This document shows positions 63,301-64,000 of a stretch of DNA of 64,000 nt, in pieces (within the stretch, counting starts at the first letter, position 1; every line of letters begins with the position of its first letter). This DNA comes from Oncomelania hupensis (lineage: Eukaryota > Mollusca > Gastropoda > Littorinimorpha > Pomatiopsidae). The notes under the pieces are model-generated. The model did no database searches and was not told the DNA's origin. It saw only the letters and a list, made by a program, of their open reading frames with translations. The stretch covers positions 3,463,555 through 3,527,554 of the forward strand of contig CM072526.1 of NCBI GenBank assembly GCA_036898135.1, read 5' to 3'. The translations under genes were made by a program, and so were the position numbers.

Positions 63301-64000
63301 TATGCAACTTTCAGCTTCGTAGAATAGGCCTTGTTCGCAAGCATCTGACCATTGACGCTACAGCAAAACCCATTTCCTCTCTTGTTTTGTCAGGCTTAGA
63401 CTACTGTAACTCTCTTCTGGCTGGCCTTCCTTCCTCTTCTGTTCATCTATTCCAACGTATTCAGAACTCAGCTGCTCGTCTGGTTCTCAAAAAGAAAAAC
63501 AAAATCTGATCCTATCACACCCCTCCTACATTCTGTTCACTGGCTTCCTGTATCTCAGAGGATTACCTAAAAAATCTGTACTTTCTGTTACAAGTGCGTC
63601 CATGGATTAGCCCCCTCCTATCTCGCCCAGAACATTCACTTCTACAAGCCATTTAGAAATCTTAGTTCTTCCTCTGACACCCTCATGCTACAAATGCCCC
63701 GCTACAAACTCTCCTCTGCAGGCTGCCGATCCTTCTCTGTGCTTGGTGTTTCAACGTGGAACTCTCTTCCTCTCTCTCTTCGCAGCTCTCCGAACATAGC
63801 CACTTTCAAGTCCATCATCATCGTCGTCGTCGTCATCAGTCGTCAGTCGTCAATCGTCAATCATCAATCATCATCATCATCATCGTCAGCAGAGTTGAGC
63901 GTTTACGACGACGCTGCTAATAACGATGACAAAATAACACGTACACCTGTATAATATGAACCTATCACAACTCACATGCAATCTCATTTGATTGGCATTG
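47837..64000 (-). CDS. Cytochrome P450 gene B, CYP3-clan type, exons 2-14 (5' end outside window)
   Basis: Inverted paralogue of gene A. Exons in transcript order (high to low): 64000-63976 (end of exon 2), 62840-62788, 60919-60823, 60378-60259, 58136-58048, 57321-57179, 56387-56263, 55296-55176, 54387-54230, 51793-51705, 50159-50022, 49392-49230, 47920-47837. Every junction is GT-AG, and exons 4-14 match gene A in length and phase. No frameshift or internal stop was seen, so it looks functional. Landmarks: I-helix AGFDTVS (conserved Thr present), ExxR as ESMR, haem loop [10 protein letters not shown] and C-terminus ending KFSARKV. Exon 3 here is 53 nt with a clean CAG acceptor, unlike gene A. 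Intron 2 carries a CR1/L2-like LINE, intron 5 another LINE copy and intron 10 a large minisatellite. Exon 1 must lie beyond 64000. Confidence 0.92.
48443..49023. repeat. Composite (GTA)n tracts with a repeated spacer
   Basis: GTA tracts at 48443-48511 and 48776-49023. The linker GTAATACACTATGAAGTAAT recurs three times between tracts (48828, 48896 and about 49023). A family C tail fragment sits at 48541-48585. All lie in intron 13 of P450 B. Confidence 0.85.
49230..49392 (-). CDS. P450 B exon 13: haem-binding loop
   Basis: Contains [20 protein letters not shown] with the haem-ligand Cys; donor GTG/GTAAGC. About 95 percent identical to gene A exon 13 by eye. Confidence 0.97.
49420..49980. repeat. 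CAC/CAA-rich degenerate repeat DNA in intron 12 of P450 B
   Basis: ACC, CAA and ATC triplet-rich DNA without a fixed unit. It aligns loosely with the GTT/GGT-rich intron 12 of gene A (25520-25950) on the opposite strand. Confidence 0.6.
50022..50159 (-). CDS. P450 B exon 12: PERF-like region
   Basis: Contains [20 protein letters not shown] and [15 protein letters not shown]; 138 nt with TTCAG acceptor and GTCAGT donor. Confidence 0.94.
50265..50680. repeat. (CTT)n followed by ATC/ACC-rich triplets
   Basis: CTT at 50267-50326, TTA at 50327-50349, then degenerate ATC/ACC DNA in intron 11 of P450 B. Confidence 0.9.
50735..51010 (+). mobile_element. SINE copy lacking the tRNA head
   Basis: Shares ACTTTAAAGATCCTGACGCT, GGCGGGTGAGTG and the GCTGGAAAAGCGCTATA tail with the SINE at 24300-24735, but begins after the tRNA part. 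Confidence 0.75.
51218..51605 (-). mobile_element. LINE 3' tail copy in intron 11 of P450 B
   Basis: Begins CATCCTATCCTATCCCGTAT, the reverse complement of the GGATA tail, and matches the main LINE over CAGCGTACCCCATCTTTCTC and TTTCTTCACCACTGTGA. Confidence 0.8.
51705..51793 (-). CDS. P450 B exon 11: K-helix ExxR
   Basis: Contains [16 protein letters not shown] with ExxR intact. The Pro after Tyr, usual in RLYPP, is Thr here. Confidence 0.92.
51820..51985. repeat. Short version of the 60-bp minisatellite (about 3 copies)
   Basis: Units with AAACAATACAGAAGGCCATG and GATGGACACAAAAACAAAAC, the reverse complement of the intron 10 array in gene A. It lies in intron 10 of gene B next to exon 11. 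Confidence 0.8.
52025..52403 (-). mobile_element. SINE with 5S rRNA-like head, - strand
   Basis: Reverse complement contains GTTAAGCAACGTCG and GTGCTTGGATGGGTGACC, near-exact 5S rRNA promoter text. It has the same body as 19285-19735 (AACCTGGATCTGT, GGGAGGGAAGGTCCC) and a GCGCTATATAATTATAACGG tail. Confidence 0.78.
52404..53640. repeat. 48-bp minisatellite, about 26 copies
   Basis: Unit CTTTCTGTCCGCTGGACCCT then TTACACAATGACTAACTAAC and TAACCCCA, with some 44-bp variants lacking one TAAC. It fills much of intron 10 of P450 B. The unit core equals the 3' tail of family C (27557-27597). Confidence 0.96.
54230..54387 (-). CDS. P450 B exon 10: canonical I-helix
   Basis: Contains [20 protein letters not shown], keeping the acid-threonine pair (D-T) of the oxygen-activation motif that gene A has lost. 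Confidence 0.95.
54426..54735 (-). repeat. Family C fragment in intron 9 of P450 B
   Basis: GGGTCCAGCGGGCTGCAAAG through GAACCCCCGTTTACAAAAA, reverse complement of the 3' half of family C. Confidence 0.75.
54757..54860 (-). mobile_element. Short LINE fragment
   Basis: GGAGTTTCCGTTTCTTCACC and TGGCTTGTGTGATGGTCTGT match, on the - strand, the C-terminal part of the LINE at 3124-6089. A GT tract (54875-54970) follows. Confidence 0.65.
55176..55296 (-). CDS. P450 B exon 9: H-helix region, identical to gene A
   Basis: All 121 bases match gene A exon 9. Encodes [20 protein letters not shown] and the linker to the I-helix. Confidence 0.93.
55843..56125 (+). mobile_element. SINE with 5S rRNA-like head, diverged copy
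   Basis: GCAAGTTAAGCATCGTCCAG and TTAGCACTTTGATGGGTGAC resemble the 5S internal promoter. The body GGTAAAGCAGCGAGGGAGAG matches the copy at 19285-19735. It lies in intron 8 of P450 B. Confidence 0.68.
56263..56387 (-). CDS. P450 B exon 8: F/G region
   Basis: Contains [20 protein letters not shown] and ends [11 protein letters not shown]. The substrate-access region differs clearly from gene A. Confidence 0.9.
56617..56835. repeat. (GAA)n then (GAT)n tract
   Basis: Two triplet tracts in intron 7 of P450 B. They correspond in place to the CTT and GAT tracts in intron 7 of gene A. Confidence 0.95.
57179..57321 (-). CDS. P450 B exon 7: E-helix
   Basis: Contains [19 protein letters not shown]; 143 nt, same phase as gene A, flanked by CAT/GAT repeats on both sides. 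Confidence 0.92.
57335..57470. repeat. (CAT)n microsatellite
   Basis: CAT triplets upstream of exon 7 of P450 B, at the place where gene A has a (GAT)n tract on its own coding strand. Confidence 0.93.
57541..57835 (+). mobile_element. tRNA-type SINE (family D), + strand
   Basis: A box TGGCCAAGTGGG (about 57551) and B box GGGTTCGAGCC (57622-57632) lie about 70 bases apart, as in a Leu/Ser-type tRNA with a long arm. The shared GGGTTTTCTCCGGGTACTCC body follows. Inserted in intron 6 of P450 B. Confidence 0.75.
58048..58136 (-). CDS. P450 B exon 6
   Basis: Encodes [20 protein letters not shown] and the acidic linker ending LKG. Donor GTATCC as in gene A. Confidence 0.88.
58293..59270 (+). mobile_element. 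Internally deleted LINE copy in intron 5 of P450 B
   Basis: RT motif text TTTTTAGACTTCAAGAAAGC (DFKKAFD) and [15 protein letters not shown] are followed by a deletion and the C-terminal part ([15 protein letters not shown] and [12 protein letters not shown]). Ends with GGATAGGATA. It shares the junction TAGGAACCATTGTATCAGAC with the main LINE at 5289. Confidence 0.83.
60172..60236. repeat. 21-bp tandem repeat, 3 copies
   Basis: AATCTGAATCTGTATATATT repeated three times in intron 5 of P450 B, just downstream of the exon 5 donor. Confidence 0.9.
60259..60378 (-). CDS. P450 B exon 5: C-helix
   Basis: Forty codons with [20 protein letters not shown], carrying the C-helix W-x-x-x-R. A (CTT)n tract on the coding strand lies just upstream in intron 4, as in gene A but far shorter. 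Confidence 0.93.
60421..60504. repeat. (GAA)n tract
   Basis: About 80 bp, CTT on the coding strand, upstream of P450 B exon 5. It is the counterpart of the 540-bp tract in gene A. Confidence 0.95.
60520..60700 (-). repeat. Family C fragment in intron 4 of P450 B
   Basis: AGAGCCGAATCAGGACCATA through TTATCGAACCCCCG on the reverse complement of family C, more diverged than other copies. Confidence 0.65.
60823..60919 (-). CDS. P450 B exon 4
   Basis: Encodes a stretch with [19 protein letters not shown] and PNRM; 97 nt with CTTCAG acceptor and GTCAGT donor. Confidence 0.9.
61526..61562. repeat. Interstitial telomere-like repeats
   Basis: About five CTAACC/CTAACCCT units with variants in intron 3 of P450 B. 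A similar short run (CTAACCCTAACCCTAACCCT) lies at 11581-11602 in gene A intron 4. Confidence 0.7.
62788..62840 (-). CDS. P450 B exon 3
   Basis: Encodes [18 protein letters not shown]. Acceptor TTTGCAG and donor GTAAGC are both good; 53 nt in phase 0. It is the reference for judging the altered exon 3 of gene A. Confidence 0.9.
62868..63825 (+). mobile_element. Decayed CR1/L2-like LINE in intron 2 of P450 B
   Basis: Frames read [20 protein letters not shown], then a damaged YADD box (YEYDIQL), and C-terminal text [47 protein letters not shown] and [20 protein letters not shown]. This is the CR1/L2-type C-terminal pattern. Several frame breaks and stops show it is dead. Confidence 0.8.
63976..64000 (-). 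CDS. P450 B exon 2, 3' end only
   Basis: Reads NANQMRLH before the donor CAT/GTGAGT, matching gene A exon 2. The rest of the exon is cut by the window end. Confidence 0.85.

Overview
The window looks like an invertebrate animal genome, most likely a mollusc and perhaps a gastropod. The case rests on short coding exons with GT-AG introns, intergenic and intronic DNA packed with microsatellites, several LINE and SINE families, TTAGGG-type interstitial repeats and a THAP-transposase DNA transposon. The species itself is an inference. Almost none of the long open frames are genes; most are readings through simple repeats.

The backbone is a pair of cytochrome P450 genes (CYP3-clan type) placed tail to tail. 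Gene A is on the + strand (7120-29204, 14 exons, about 511 codons). Gene B is on the - strand (64000 down to 47837; exons 2-14 are in the window and its 5' end lies outside). Exons 4-14 have identical lengths and phases in the two genes. Introns and about 440 bp of DNA past the stop codons also align, so this is an old inverted duplication with a spacer of about 17.8 kb (29643-47412).

The spacer holds an apparently intact two-gene DNA transposon of the ISL2EU/IS4EU type (32324-40894). Its six-exon + strand gene encodes a THAP-HTH-DDE transposase of 518 aa. A convergent two-exon - strand gene encodes a SAP, SWIM zinc finger and YqaJ-type nuclease protein of 504 aa. The ends share an imperfect 10-bp inverted repeat and are flanked by AT on both sides. 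To its right lies a 3.2-kb LTR-like element (42061-45237) nested in another dispersed repeat, with an exact 5-bp target duplication.

Other layout. 1-7119: simple repeats, decayed LINE tails and a 5'-truncated LINE (3124-6089) with an 8-bp target duplication. Introns of gene A: giant CTT, TA, GAT and TCTA tracts, a 48-bp TTTA-rich array, a 60-bp array of about 31 copies, a 5S-rRNA-headed SINE, a tRNA-headed SINE and two LTR-like insertions. Introns of gene B: more SINEs and LINE pieces and a 48-bp minisatellite of about 26 copies. The mobile-element content differs between the arms, so most insertions came after the duplication.
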